Shown: positions 16,915-24,736 of the stretch, piece after piece
Layout of the letters: every line of letters starts with the position of its first letter
Numbering within the stretch: position 1 is the first letter of the stretch
NCBI RefSeq assembly: GCF_009695775.1
Contig: NZ_VUNG01000020.1
Span: 1-64,000 of the forward strand
Reading direction: 5' to 3'
DNA: 64,000 bases
From: Hallella mizrahii
GTDB lineage: Bacteria > Bacteroidota > Bacteroidia > Bacteroidales > Bacteroidaceae
Position numbers and translations under genes: made by a program
Notes under the pieces: generated by a model
Told to the model about the DNA's origin: nothing
Seen by the model: only the letters and a program-made list of their open reading frames with translations
Database searches by the model: none

Positions 16915-17517
16915 TTATTTGTTCGAGGTTTGTTTGTTCTTCTTTTCCATCTGCACAAGATGACTTCTGTACCAGTCGGTAATCTTTTGAGACGTGACCT
17001 CTACAAGTGTAGGCTTGTCAAAAAGATTGCTTACAGAGACCTTACCTTCCCTGGTATCTGGAAACTGGAGAAGCGGAATGCCACCCGGCCTGAGCAATGG
17101 CAAGCCGTTAGCCTTGGCGACGCGCTCAGCCTCAGTGCCATAGACCTCTATCATCTTTGTGTCAGTGAAGTGCAGTAACAGTACGGAATCGTCCGGAATG
17201 CAACGGCTGCTGAAATGGAAGTAGGCAAGCTTGGCCTCCATCAAGCCGTCGGCGGGATCCTCCGGGTCGAGCTGGTAAGTGCCTTCACCGACAGCCTCGA
17301 CATGAAAGACGACAGGTATCTCCTTGCTGAGGGCATCCAAATGAAGAAGCTGGCCGATACGAGCGTTGATCTTGTCTTCTGAAACCACTTCTTTGCGGTA
17401 TCCGGCTTCTGTCATGCCGCCTGTCTCCTGCCTGGCAGTGAGAATATAGCCGTTGTTGACATGTTCCAAGGTAAAGAAGAGTGGAAAGATATTATGCTGT
17501 GAGTTCATCGTTGGCAT
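16915..17517 (-). CDS. Unknown protein with a MutS domain I-like segment
   Basis: 200 aa, soluble. The middle contains DSVLLLHFTDTKMIEVYG followed by TEAERVAKANGLPLL, which resembles the pattern of MutS domain I (FxxGDFYExxGxDAxxAAxxLxITL), but the key Phe and mismatch-contact residues are not kept. The N-terminal part has beta-strand character (FFTLEHVNNGYILTARQE). It overlaps the primase-helicase gene by 26 nt and precedes parA, so it is probably co-translated with DNA-processing genes. Function unknown; the MutS link is a guess from pattern. Confidence 0.7.
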   Translation of the reverse strand: MPTMNSQHNIFPLFFTLEHVNNGYILTARQETGGMTEAGYRKEVVSEDKINARIGQLLHLDALSKEIPVVFHVEAVGEGTYQLDPEDPADGLMEAKLAYFHFSSRCIPDDSVLLLHFTDTKMIEVYGTEAERVAKANGLPLLRPGGIPLLQFPDTREGKVSVSNLFDKPTLVEVTSQKITDWYRSHLVQMEKKNKQTSNK

Positions 17518-20500
17518 CGTCTGAAGAAGTTACTGAGTTTTGTGACTGGCTGATACGCTCTGTAATTGTCTGGAGGTTGATGTCATTGCATTCGCATACG
17601 GCATCATAGTCAAATGCAAGCACACGCTCCTGGTCAAAGACCAGAACATTCTCTCCCTTTTCGTTGGTGATTCTCTTCGGCGTGCCAAGCTCATCCAGCA
17701 CACGGAACTTCAACGGCGAGTAGGTCTTGCCAAAATACTCCGGTGTAGCCATAAGGTACGACATGAGCGACTCGTCCGGTATCATCACCTTGCCCTCTTT
17801 TCTGGCCTGGATATTGGCCTTGGCAACACAGATGCTGCTGCGAATGAACAGAATAAGACGTGGCTTGTCAAACGTAATGACCTTGCGGGGCTCGCCCTTT
17901 ACGGTGACGGTCAGCTTGTCCACGGCCTTGATCTTGTAGTCCTGACCCTCACGGATGTCTCCCAACTGCCGCGACTTGGAGAACATTGCCCAGAATATGG
18001 CTATCTCATCCGTGCTGTGGCAGAGTGAGTGCTGGTATTTGAGACGGTCGATGCAGATGTCATGTACCATCTTTCTGTTGAACGGAAGGGAGTCGGTGCA
18101 GTTGCTGAGACAGTAATAGGTCGCCAGCATCATCGCCCAGTTGTTGATGAAGCGCTCTCCAATAATGTTGTAGTCTACCTCACTCTTAATCTCCTTCAAC
18201 GCACGCTTCCAGGCGTTGCACCATCCTGCATTGAAATTTTCACGATAGCGGATGTATTCGACGGTGATGTTCGTGGGATGCATCTTGCGGAGTTTCATAA
18301 AGCTGTGGTACTTGTCAGTCTCCTCCTTGGTATGCTCGCTCTTGTGCGACTCAAGGAAGAGAACGCGGGAAAACAACGCGATGTCGGCTGTCGGGATCTC
18401 CTGACCGGAGAGAACTACTCCGCAATCAACATTCGTGGACTCTCGCCGCTCCCCATCAGCGGAACGCTTGATGCGCCCGGCACTGTCATAGATACCTTTG
18501 AGGAAATCGATGTGCTTCTTGCTGAGGGAGTTCTTGTACTCGTCGAAATGTACGAGCATGTTGCTCACCTCCGCACACTTGTCGCCCATCGCATAATAGG
18601 TGGTACTCTCAAGGTTGCTGACCTCTGGATTACGCTGGAAAAGATTGATTAAAGAGAGGGCAAGCTCGGTCTTGCCGGTGCCTTTCTTTCCGTAGAGATT
18701 AAGGATGGGGAAAGAACGCGTGCTGTCCGTGATGATGTCACGGAAAATAGTAGCGAGATAGTAGCAATAACAGACTACGGCATTGTCACCGTACAGCTCA
18801 TGCAGAAGCGTGAAGTATTGCCGGGGCGTGACCTCCTGCTTGGGGGCGTGAATGTAGCGGCGCTCATTCACATAGGCCATCTTGTTCTTCTTGTGGATTT
18901 TGGACATGGCAGGAAGATAGAAGTTCTCCTTGTCGAGGCGTATCATGCCGTACTCATCGACAGAATGCCATTTGCCATTATAGACGATGCCGTTGCAGAA
19001 AGCATAGAAGCCGCTCTCGCCAATGTTGTTCCATCCCATCTGAGGGACTCTCTGGGCTTCCTCCGTCTTGCCGTAGATATAGGCTTTCAGCATCTCGTAT
19101 TTCTCCTGACGCTCGAAGAAACGATAGTCGCCCTTGCCTTCTATCTTCTCCTTGAAACGATCGAGTTTTGTGACATCCTGCTGCTGCAGCTCGATGGTAC
19201 GGCGCATATGGCTCTCATTCAGCAACTCAAAGATGCGGCTGGGCTTGACATCATCCGTGATGAGAAAGAGCGGCTTGATGACGAAGTTGGTCCATTCACG
19301 CTCGCGCCCCTGGGGGTCAAGATCGTAATAATGATTGCCACGCCGGTAGAAGTTGTATCCCCGAAGTTCCTCTGACTTTCTGTTGGCCTGACGGCGTTTC
19401 TCCTCCTGCCTCCGGCGGGCAGCGTCAGTGAGTGCGCCCTTCCATACGGAACCCTTGCGGTATTTGCCCTTCAAGTCAGAGAGCAGTGAAGCCTGGAGAA
19501 CGTCTGACTGGACGTTGACAAGCATATCACAGACGTCGCTGATGACCTTCAGCTGTTCGTCATTAGTGCCATCGGAAGCGTACTGCTTCTCGGCGTACCA
19601 GAGGATGAAGTCCTTTTCTGTGAGCTCATTCCATTTGCCCAACGAAGTGATGTAGGAGTCCGCATCCTGTTTGACATCCCCACGGGGGATCTCTCTGACA
19701 GAGACCTGGAAACCCATCTCCGTGGCAAGTCGTCCGTTCTCGAAGACAAATTTCTCACCGGCGCCGAACTGCTCACCCGGCTTTGGGATGTCGCTGTCGG
19801 GGATAAAGCAAAGACTGCAGGCGAAAGATGAGAAATTGGACAGTTGTTCCTTCGTCCAGTGGCCGCTGAGCGTTGCGACTACGTTGGCTATGCCCAACGA
19901 CTGGAGACGCATGACATCAGGAGCACCTTCTACAAGATATACTTTGCCTGACTGACGGGCAGCCTTCATGGCCACGTCTATGCCGAAAACGGATGTGCTC
20001 TTCTTGTAAATAAGGCTCTCCCTGCCGTTGATGTATTTGATGGTGGCATGAGGGTTGATGGCTCGGGCAGTGAACGTCAGAATGCGGCCGTAGCGGTCGC
20101 GTTGGGGAATCATCAGACGGTCACGATAGAAATCGTAGTAGCTGCCCGGATGGTGCTCGTCCTCGCCCAGGAGACCCATTCTTGCAAGAATGGAGAGGTC
20201 GAGGTTCTTCTCTTTGGCGAATTGGAGAAACTTATTGCCAAATTGCGGACTGTATCCTAAGCCGAATGTACGGCAGAACTCCTTGTTCCATCGGCCTTTT
20301 GTATCATCGTCAGGTGGTCCTTCCGCATACATACGGCAGCGTATCGCATCCTCATTCTCACTTGCATACTGATTCTCGTAGAAGCGATGGGCCATACCGT
20401 TGTAGATGAACATGGTCTCGGCGAGACGGTCGTTCTCTTCCTGTTCTGGGGTCCGTGGTACCATGAGGTCGCTGGCATTGACGTCAGGACAGTAAACATC

Positions 20501-20779
20501 CAACAGATATTTAACCGCCCCGACGAAATCGAGGCCCTGGCTCTCCTTTACGAACTCAATGACATCGCCTGCCTTGCCGCAACCAAAGCATTTGAAACGG
20601 TTCAGGGTGGTATTCAACATGAGGGATGGGGTGCGCTCGTTATGGAATACGCAGCAGCATTTTTTTCGATGAGGACCCGCAGACTTCAAGGTGACTCCGG
20701 GATGCATGTCAAGCACGAGTTTACAAATGTCAACACGTGTTTTGACCATATCAATGTATTTGTCCTTGATAAAGCTCAT
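17492..20779 (-). CDS. Primase-helicase fusion (CHC2 zinc finger, TOPRIM, AAA)
   Basis: 1095 aa. The N-terminal CHC2 zinc finger includes KKCCCVFHNERTPSLM and KCFGCGKAGD (about residues 38-75). A DnaG-like core follows with a TOPRIM motif KVYLVEGAPDVMRLQSLG near residue 280. The C-terminal half has Walker A GKKGTGKTELALSLI near residues 696-703 and a Walker B-like MLVHFDEYKNSLS, like virus/plasmid-type helicases. It probably primes and unwinds the transferred strand in the recipient, or replicates the excised element. It is the first gene of the minus operon driven from about 21088 and has a long leader. Confidence 0.9.
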   Translation of the reverse strand: MSFIKDKYIDMVKTRVDICKLVLDMHPGVTLKSAGPHRKKCCCVFHNERTPSLMLNTTLNRFKCFGCGKAGDVIEFVKESQGLDFVGAVKYLLDVYCPDVNASDLMVPRTPEQEENDRLAETMFIYNGMAHRFYENQYASENEDAIRCRMYAEGPPDDDTKGRWNKEFCRTFGLGYSPQFGNKFLQFAKEKNLDLSILARMGLLGEDEHHPGSYYDFYRDRLMIPQRDRYGRILTFTARAINPHATIKYINGRESLIYKKSTSVFGIDVAMKAARQSGKVYLVEGAPDVMRLQSLGIANVVATLSGHWTKEQLSNFSSFACSLCFIPDSDIPKPGEQFGAGEKFVFENGRLATEMGFQVSVREIPRGDVKQDADSYITSLGKWNELTEKDFILWYAEKQYASDGTNDEQLKVISDVCDMLVNVQSDVLQASLLSDLKGKYRKGSVWKGALTDAARRRQEEKRRQANRKSEELRGYNFYRRGNHYYDLDPQGREREWTNFVIKPLFLITDDVKPSRIFELLNESHMRRTIELQQQDVTKLDRFKEKIEGKGDYRFFERQEKYEMLKAYIYGKTEEAQRVPQMGWNNIGESGFYAFCNGIVYNGKWHSVDEYGMIRLDKENFYLPAMSKIHKKNKMAYVNERRYIHAPKQEVTPRQYFTLLHELYGDNAVVCYCYYLATIFRDIITDSTRSFPILNLYGKKGTGKTELALSLINLFQRNPEVSNLESTTYYAMGDKCAEVSNMLVHFDEYKNSLSKKHIDFLKGIYDSAGRIKRSADGERRESTNVDCGVVLSGQEIPTADIALFSRVLFLESHKSEHTKEETDKYHSFMKLRKMHPTNITVEYIRYRENFNAGWCNAWKRALKEIKSEVDYNIIGERFINNWAMMLATYYCLSNCTDSLPFNRKMVHDICIDRLKYQHSLCHSTDEIAIFWAMFSKSRQLGDIREGQDYKIKAVDKLTVTVKGEPRKVITFDKPRLILFIRSSICVAKANIQARKEGKVMIPDESLMSYLMATPEYFGKTYSPLKFRVLDELGTPKRITNEKGENVLVFDQERVLAFDYDAVCECNDINLQTITERISQSQNSVTSSDDANDELTA

Positions 20780-20839
20780 AACATACTATTTTTTAAGTTT
20801 GTTATTTTATTAGTTCTTAAGATTATGTTTATTAGTTGC

Positions 20840-21022
20840 TTAGTAGTCCCGTGGCTTCACGGGGATGGTAGGTCGCCCCGAGATATTATGCTGCCATCTT
20901 AAAATCTTAAGATGGCACAGAGTGAAAAAGTCTCTTGGTATAAGACTTTGATGTGGTGCCGAAGATGCATTCTTTCTTTTCGCTAGCGAATTGTAGTAGG
21001 TGGCAATTTTTGCTGTTGTCAT
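20840..21022 (-). CDS. Possible leader ORF of the primase operon
   Basis: A 60-codon frame starts at 21022, about 65 nt into the predicted primase transcript, and ends at 20840, 60 nt before the primase ATG. It contains the strong hairpin at 20893-20916 and the 6-bp hairpin CCCGTG/CACGGG at 20848-20863 near its stop. The peptide is basic and has no known domain. A leader ORF with overlapping hairpins is how translational attenuation works in the tetQ region of CTnDOT, so that is one possible role. It could also be an accident of an untranslated leader. Confidence 0.35.
   Translation of the reverse strand: MTTAKIATYYNSLAKRKNASSAPHQSLIPRDFFTLCHLKILRWQHNISGRPTIPVKPRDY
20893..20916 (-). promoter_or_regulatory. 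Strong hairpin in the primase leader
   Basis: GCCATCTTAA pairs perfectly with TTAAGATGGC around the 4-nt loop AATC. A second, 6-bp hairpin CCCGTG/CACGGG with loop GCTT is at 20848-20863. Both lie within the long (about 310 nt) predicted 5' leader of the primase operon. No U-run follows, so they are more likely attenuator or protein-binding elements than terminators. Confidence 0.5.
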
Positions 21023-21058
21023 CTTGCTATAATTTATAGTGAAAAATCATAAATTCTA

Positions 21059-21089
21059 TTGGTTATCTCGATTATTTTTTTTATTTTTG
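21059..21089 (+). promoter_or_regulatory. Promoter of the divergent HTH regulator
   Basis: TTGG at 21059-21062 is 19 nt before TATTTTTG at 21082-21089. Transcription would start near 21096 and give a leader of about 110 nt before the ATG at 21206. It shares the central region with the minus-strand primase promoter, so RNA polymerase is unlikely to occupy both at once. Confidence 0.55.
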
Positions 21090-21093
21090 TGCG

Positions 21094-21124
21094 CAAATTT
21101 AAAACAAAATCTATTATGTACAAA
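21094..21124 (-). promoter_or_regulatory. Promoter of the primase operon
   Basis: On the minus strand a -33 TTTG at 21124-21121 is 19 nt from a -7 TAAATTTG at 21101-21094, an exact fit to the Bacteroidales consensus (TTTG, 19-21 nt, TAnnTTTG). Transcription would start near 21088 and run left into a long leader. It is arranged as a mirror image of the plus-strand promoter at 21059-21089, around the centre TGCG at 21090-21093. Confidence 0.6.
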
Positions 21125-21205
21125 AATAAGATTATATCTTATTGAGCATTTTAGGTTTTATTAACGTCATATCGCCCATTTATTACAATTTAAAAGTAAA
21201 CGACT

Positions 21206-21616
21206 ATGCTAAATTTGGAAATGATAGACAACCTGTATGCTTCATTATCAAAAGAACAGCAACAGACTTTAATCGCCCAGCTCTTTAAGAAGAGCAAGCA
21301 GACGATGAGCTACTTCCACCGCACGAAGGACATCAGTCTGTCAAAGCTTGAAACACTGGCTGATTTTTTCGGCATGCCCTTGGATTATTTTCGAAAGGAC
21401 AGCAAATTCAAGACGAACAACGTTACCGGAAACAACAACTTTGTCGGAAACGTGTCTATCAGTACCAATCTGATGATAGAGAATCAGGCACTCCGCAAAG
21501 ATTTGGATAACAAGGAGTCTGTCATCAAGGCAAAAGACGAAACGATTGATGCCCTGAAACGTATGAATAATATGTTGCAGGCACAGATAGACAACAATAT
21601 CAAGCGAGAGGAATAA
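21206..21616 (+). CDS. XRE-like HTH regulator with C-terminal coiled coil
   Basis: 136 aa. Residues about 25-65 (KKSKQTMSYFHRTKDISLSK, then LETLADFFGMPLDYFRKD) have the helix pattern of XRE/HTH_3 proteins that read an operator through a small helical domain. A polar linker (NNVTGNNNFVGN) leads to a coiled coil from about residue 92 to the end, probably for dimerisation. It is divergent from the primase operon with overlapping promoters and is the obvious candidate to control it. A terminator-like stem follows at 21643-21677. Confidence 0.75.
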   Translation: MLNLEMIDNLYASLSKEQQQTLIAQLFKKSKQTMSYFHRTKDISLSKLETLADFFGMPLDYFRKDSKFKTNNVTGNNNFVGNVSISTNLMIENQALRKDLDNKESVIKAKDETIDALKRMNNMLQAQIDNNIKREE

Positions 21617-21642
21617 GAATAATTGCTTGAATAGGAAAAGAA

Positions 21643-21677
21643 GGCAAAGAACGGGAACGCATATCCTATTCTTTGCC
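21643..21677 (+). terminator. Terminator-like stem after the HTH regulator
   Basis: GGCAAAGAA at 21643-21651 pairs perfectly with TTCTTTGCC at 21669-21677, followed by ATCTTTATTT. It may act in both directions because the gene at 21721-21954 ends towards it from the other side. Confidence 0.6.
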
Positions 21678-21720
21678 ATCTTTATTTGCGGAATAAATAT
21701 TTTTGGAAATGATAGAAGCC

Positions 21721-21954
21721 TTATGGGTCTTTCGACCGACGCCTATTCTCTTTCTTTGGGAAAAGGGTGTCCAAACCAGATGCCTTGACTTTCTCCTTCA
21801 GTTCCTTAATCTCTTCCCTGTTCTTCCTCCATTGCTCCCTTAGAGTTTCATTACTATTATAGGATGAAAAGTCTTGACCAATCTTACCTATTGCCTTAAT
21901 GAGCACAGTCACCAAAACAACGATCATGTATATGATGAAGATCTCGATAATCAT
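21721..21954 (-). CDS. Small single-pass membrane protein, unknown
   Basis: 77 aa. One N-terminal membrane helix (residues 3-21, IEIFIIYMIVVLVTVLIKA) and a charged, probably helical cytoplasmic tail (REQWRKNREEIKELKEKVKA), ending in a basic RRRSKDP. It is next to another small protein of the same design (21999-22211) on the same strand. Both may be transcribed together. No family recognised; possible element-borne entry-exclusion or regulatory peptides, but this is only a guess from build and location. Confidence 0.5.
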   Translation of the reverse strand: MIIEIFIIYMIVVLVTVLIKAIGKIGQDFSSYNSNETLREQWRKNREEIKELKEKVKASGLDTLFPKKENRRRSKDP

Positions 21955-21998
21955 AACCCCTGTTTGTATCTATGTTAAATATCGGTTTAGAAAAAACG

Positions 21999-22211
21999 TC
22001 AGAGATTCTTGTTTGCCCCCCATAAGAAGTCGTACAATGCACGTTTCAACTTTCTGTTGCTCTCCTTTTCTTCCTCAATAAACCGTTTGTTCGAACGTCG
22101 GATCCGTTCCTTTTCATATTGGTCCATAGGGCGAATACTGTCTTTCTTACGGGTGGCAAGATAGACAATCAGCCAACTTGCTATCAATATGAGAAAAGCT
22201 TCCATATTCAT
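21999..22211 (-). CDS. Small single-pass membrane protein, unknown
   Basis: 70 aa. A membrane helix at residues 4-20 (EAFLILIASWLIVYLAT) is followed by a strongly charged helix (QYEKERIRRSNKRFIEEEKE) and ends WGANKNL. The plan is the same as the neighbour at 21721-21954, although the sequences are not obviously alike. It is divergent from the polymerase gene. Confidence 0.5.
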   Translation of the reverse strand: MNMEAFLILIASWLIVYLATRKKDSIRPMDQYEKERIRRSNKRFIEEEKESNRKLKRALYDFLWGANKNL

Positions 22212-22296
22212 ATCGTTTTAGATGCTACAAATTTAAGGAATTATTCTGAGCAAACAAAAATTATTGCAAACATTCTGCCAACTGAATTTTATTTTG

Positions 22297-22304
22297 TATT
22301 TTTG
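22297..22304 (+). promoter_or_regulatory. -7 box of the Y-family polymerase operon
   Basis: TATTTTTG, 28 nt before the TTG start of the polymerase at 22333, matches TAnnTTTG. No convincing -33 TTTG is at the right distance, so expression may need an activator or be low by default, which would fit an inducible mutagenic polymerase. Confidence 0.45.
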
Positions 22305-22332
22305 CTAAGAAATATAGATAACGCATCCACCA

Positions 22333-23850
22333 TTGACCGACAAGAACAGGACCTACGTGGCCATCGACCTGAAGAGCTTCTACAGTTCGGTGGAGTGTGT
22401 CGCCAGGGGACTCGATCCGCTGACGACTAACCTTGTCGTTGCTGACGTGAGCCGCACGGAGAAGACCATCTGCCTGGCCGTGTCACCCTCGATGAAGGCC
22501 TACGGACTGGGTGGACGCGCCCGGCTCTTCGAGGTGGTGGAGAAGATGCGGGAGGTGAACTGTGAGCGGCGCAAGGCCATCGGCTTCAGGCCGTTCACGG
22601 GGAAGTCGTATCTCGCCAAGGAACTGCTGGAGCATCCCGACTGGGAGGCTGACTACATTGCCGCCACGCCGCGGATGGCGGAGTACATCAGGGTGAGCAG
22701 TGAGATCTACGGCATCTACCTCAAATATATCGCGCCGGAGGACATCCACGTCTACTCCATCGATGAGATCTTTGCCGACGTGACCGACTATCTGCAATCC
22801 TACAAGATGACGGCGCACGAGTTGGCAATGACGATGATCCGCGATGTGCTGCGCACGACGGGCATCACTGCCACGGCGGGCATCGGCACGAACCTCTATC
22901 TCTGCAAGGTGGCGATGGACGTGGTGGCGAAGCATATCCCCGCTGACAAGGACGGGGTGCGCATTGCCGAGCTCGACGAGATGAGCTACAGAAGGAAGTT
23001 GTGGGACCATCAGCCCATGACCGACTTCTGGCGCTTCGGACGTGGCATCGTGGCAAGGCTCAACGGCATCGGCATCGAGACGATGGGACAGTTGGCGAGG
23101 ATGTCGGTGAACAACGAGGAGCTGCTCTACCGGATGTTCGGTGTCAACGCGGAACTCATCATCGACCACGCCTGGGGCTGGGAACCGGTGACGATGGATT
23201 ACATCAAGGCGTACAAGCCGGAGACCAACTCCTTAGGCAGCGGACAGGTGCTGCAAAGTGCCTATACGGCGGAGAAAGGCCGTGTGGTGGCGCGTGAGAT
23301 GGCGGACTCGCTGTCGCTCGACTTGGTTGACAAGCATCTCGTGGGCGACCAGATCGTCCTCACGGTGGGCTACGACCGCGAGAGTCTCACCAATCCCGCT
23401 ATCCGAGCGCAATATCATGGGGAGGTCAGTACCGACTGGTATGGTCGCAGTGTGCCGAAGCACGCCCATGGCACGCTGTCATTGGGCCGCCCCACGTCTT
23501 CCTCGCAGCAGATCATCCATGCCGTCACCGAGCTCTACGACCGCATTGTCAACCCGGTCTTGCTCGTCCGGCGGCTGAACATCACCGTCAACCACGTCAT
23601 CAGTGAGGACAAGGCTAAGAAGCAGCGACAGAATACGCCCGTGCAGCTCGACCTCTTCACCGACTATGAGGCGGAGGCACGGGAAGAGAAGAAAGAGCGG
23701 AACGCGGCTGCCAAGGAGCGGCGGTTGCAGGAGGCGGCACTGAAGATCAAGAAGGAGTTTGGCAAGAACGCCCTGCTGCGCGGACTGAACTATGCCGAAG
23801 GCGCGACACAGAAAGAACGGAACAATCAGATAGGAGGACACAAAGCATGA
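22333..23850 (+). CDS. Y-family DNA polymerase (UmuC/DinB-like)
   Basis: 505 aa from a TTG start at 22333; no ATG lies at the right place and the conserved first strand (TYVAIDLKSFYSSVECV) begins only 6 residues later, so TTG is the likely start. The two catalytic motifs are present: the N-terminal D-x-K-S-F-Y-x-S-V-E-C and, further on, YSIDEIFADVT. The helix-hairpin-helix and little-finger regions follow. The last 70 residues are charged and coiled. It would copy damaged DNA. It is coupled to a YolD-like gene (4-nt overlap). Codon use is GC-richer than that of the downstream accessory genes. Confidence 0.92.
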   Translation: MTDKNRTYVAIDLKSFYSSVECVARGLDPLTTNLVVADVSRTEKTICLAVSPSMKAYGLGGRARLFEVVEKMREVNCERRKAIGFRPFTGKSYLAKELLEHPDWEADYIAATPRMAEYIRVSSEIYGIYLKYIAPEDIHVYSIDEIFADVTDYLQSYKMTAHELAMTMIRDVLRTTGITATAGIGTNLYLCKVAMDVVAKHIPADKDGVRIAELDEMSYRRKLWDHQPMTDFWRFGRGIVARLNGIGIETMGQLARMSVNNEELLYRMFGVNAELIIDHAWGWEPVTMDYIKAYKPETNSLGSGQVLQSAYTAEKGRVVAREMADSLSLDLVDKHLVGDQIVLTVGYDRESLTNPAIRAQYHGEVSTDWYGRSVPKHAHGTLSLGRPTSSSQQIIHAVTELYDRIVNPVLLVRRLNITVNHVISEDKAKKQRQNTPVQLDLFTDYEAEAREEKKERNAAAKERRLQEAALKIKKEFGKNALLRGLNYAEGATQKERNNQIGGHKA

Positions 23851-24041
23851 TAGACAACTACGACGACATCATCAACCTTCCGCACCATGTCTCACAGCGG
23901 CATCCACGGATGAGCATGTACAACCGCGCCGCCCAGTTCTCCCCCTTCGCTGCCCTCACCGGCTACGAGAAAGCCATTGAGGAAGCACAGAAGAAACAGG
24001 AAGTGGAGGTGAGGAGGAGGAATACGCCGGTGGAGCTGTGA
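23847..24041 (+). CDS. YolD-like small protein coupled to the polymerase
   Basis: 64 aa. The segment INLPHHVSQRHPRMSMYNRA followed by AQFSPFAALTGYEKAI is the signature I associate with YolD-like proteins, which in Firmicutes are encoded with UvrX/YqjW-type Y-family polymerases. The ATG overlaps the polymerase TGA by 4 nt. It probably assists or controls the polymerase. Beyond the signature the C-terminus is a short charged helix. Confidence 0.8.
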   Translation: MIDNYDDIINLPHHVSQRHPRMSMYNRAAQFSPFAALTGYEKAIEEAQKKQEVEVRRRNTPVEL

Positions 24042-24096
24042 AAACGAAAAGAGCTAAACAATCTTAATGTCTGAGTTCGTAACTTACACAGTATCA

Positions 24097-24117
24097 GCAA
24101 TAGTTACCTCAAGGTAA
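24097..24117. promoter_or_regulatory. Likely HxlR operator upstream of the cupin gene
   Basis: TTACCT-CA-AGGTAA (24104-24117) is a perfect inverted repeat inside GCAATAGTTACCTCAA. A near match GCAATAGTTACTCAA is at 25257-25271, upstream of the nitroreductase gene. Both lie a short way upstream of putative promoters. The HxlR-family gene at 24737 is between the two sites and is the likely binder. Confidence 0.5.
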
Positions 24118-24140
24118 GTGTCTTACTTTCAAGTGCCTTC

Positions 24141-24171
24141 TTGCAGGAATCAAAAACAGTAACTAACTTTG
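24141..24171 (+). promoter_or_regulatory. Promoter of the cupin gene
   Basis: TTGC at 24141-24144, 19 nt, TAACTTTG at 24164-24171; the -7 box matches the consensus and the -33 is partial. The start codon is at 24212, giving a leader of about 34 nt. The inverted repeat at 24104-24117 is about 24 nt upstream of the -33. Confidence 0.5.
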
Positions 24172-24211
24172 CAACCGTAAACAAAAAAAATAAGTAACAT
24201 ATTAGAACATT

Positions 24212-24658
24212 ATGAAAGAGGTTAAGAAAATTGCTGAAGGCAAGAACTTCAGCGCAGTGGATTTCGGTAAGCTGAACGAATTAGGTGACTATGTCTTGTC
24301 TTTGGGCGATATCAAGATTCCCGGCAAGGTGTTTGGCGGACAGGCTCTCGGAACGAAAGGCTCTGAGTTCTCTTTTCAGATTTACGCTCCTGGTCAGGAG
24401 GGTGGTTTCTATCACACGCATAAAACCCACGAGGAACTTTATTTCGTTCTCAGCGGCAAAGGAGAATACCAGGTTGACGGTGTGAACATCCCGTTGCAGG
24501 AAGGCAGTGTGGTGCGCGTCTCACCAGAAGGCAAACGCACCATTCACAACAACGGCACGGAGCCGATGGTGGTGCTCTGCGTCCAGTACCGTGAGACGCC
24601 TTTCACGCAGGACGATGCCGCCGATGGCGTTATCCTGAAAGACCAGGTGAAATGGTAA
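24212..24658 (+). CDS. Cupin-domain protein
   Basis: 148 aa. A single beta-barrel cupin domain with the metal-site motif FYHTHKTHEELYFVLSG, which supplies His-x-His and Glu ligands, and the second motif with HNNGTEPMVVLCV. Such small cupins are often isomerases, dioxygenase-like enzymes or metabolite binders; the substrate cannot be told from sequence. It has its own promoter and a terminator-like stem at 24685-24721, and seems to be controlled with the nitroreductase by the HxlR protein. Confidence 0.85.
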   Translation: MKEVKKIAEGKNFSAVDFGKLNELGDYVLSLGDIKIPGKVFGGQALGTKGSEFSFQIYAPGQEGGFYHTHKTHEELYFVLSGKGEYQVDGVNIPLQEGSVVRVSPEGKRTIHNNGTEPMVVLCVQYRETPFTQDDAADGVILKDQVKW

Positions 24659-24684
24659 TTAAAGGAATCATATTAAAAATCTTT

Positions 24685-24721
24685 ACCGTCATGGACAAGA
24701 CCGCTTGTCTGTGACGGTTTT
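24685..24721 (+). terminator. Terminator after the cupin gene
   Basis: ACCGTCA (24685-24691) pairs with TGACGGT (24712-24718), with a second short stem GGACAAG/CTTGTC inside, followed by TTTTG. It separates the cupin from the HxlR gene that starts at 24737. Confidence 0.65.
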
Positions 24722-24736
24722 GTACGTTTATAAGAA

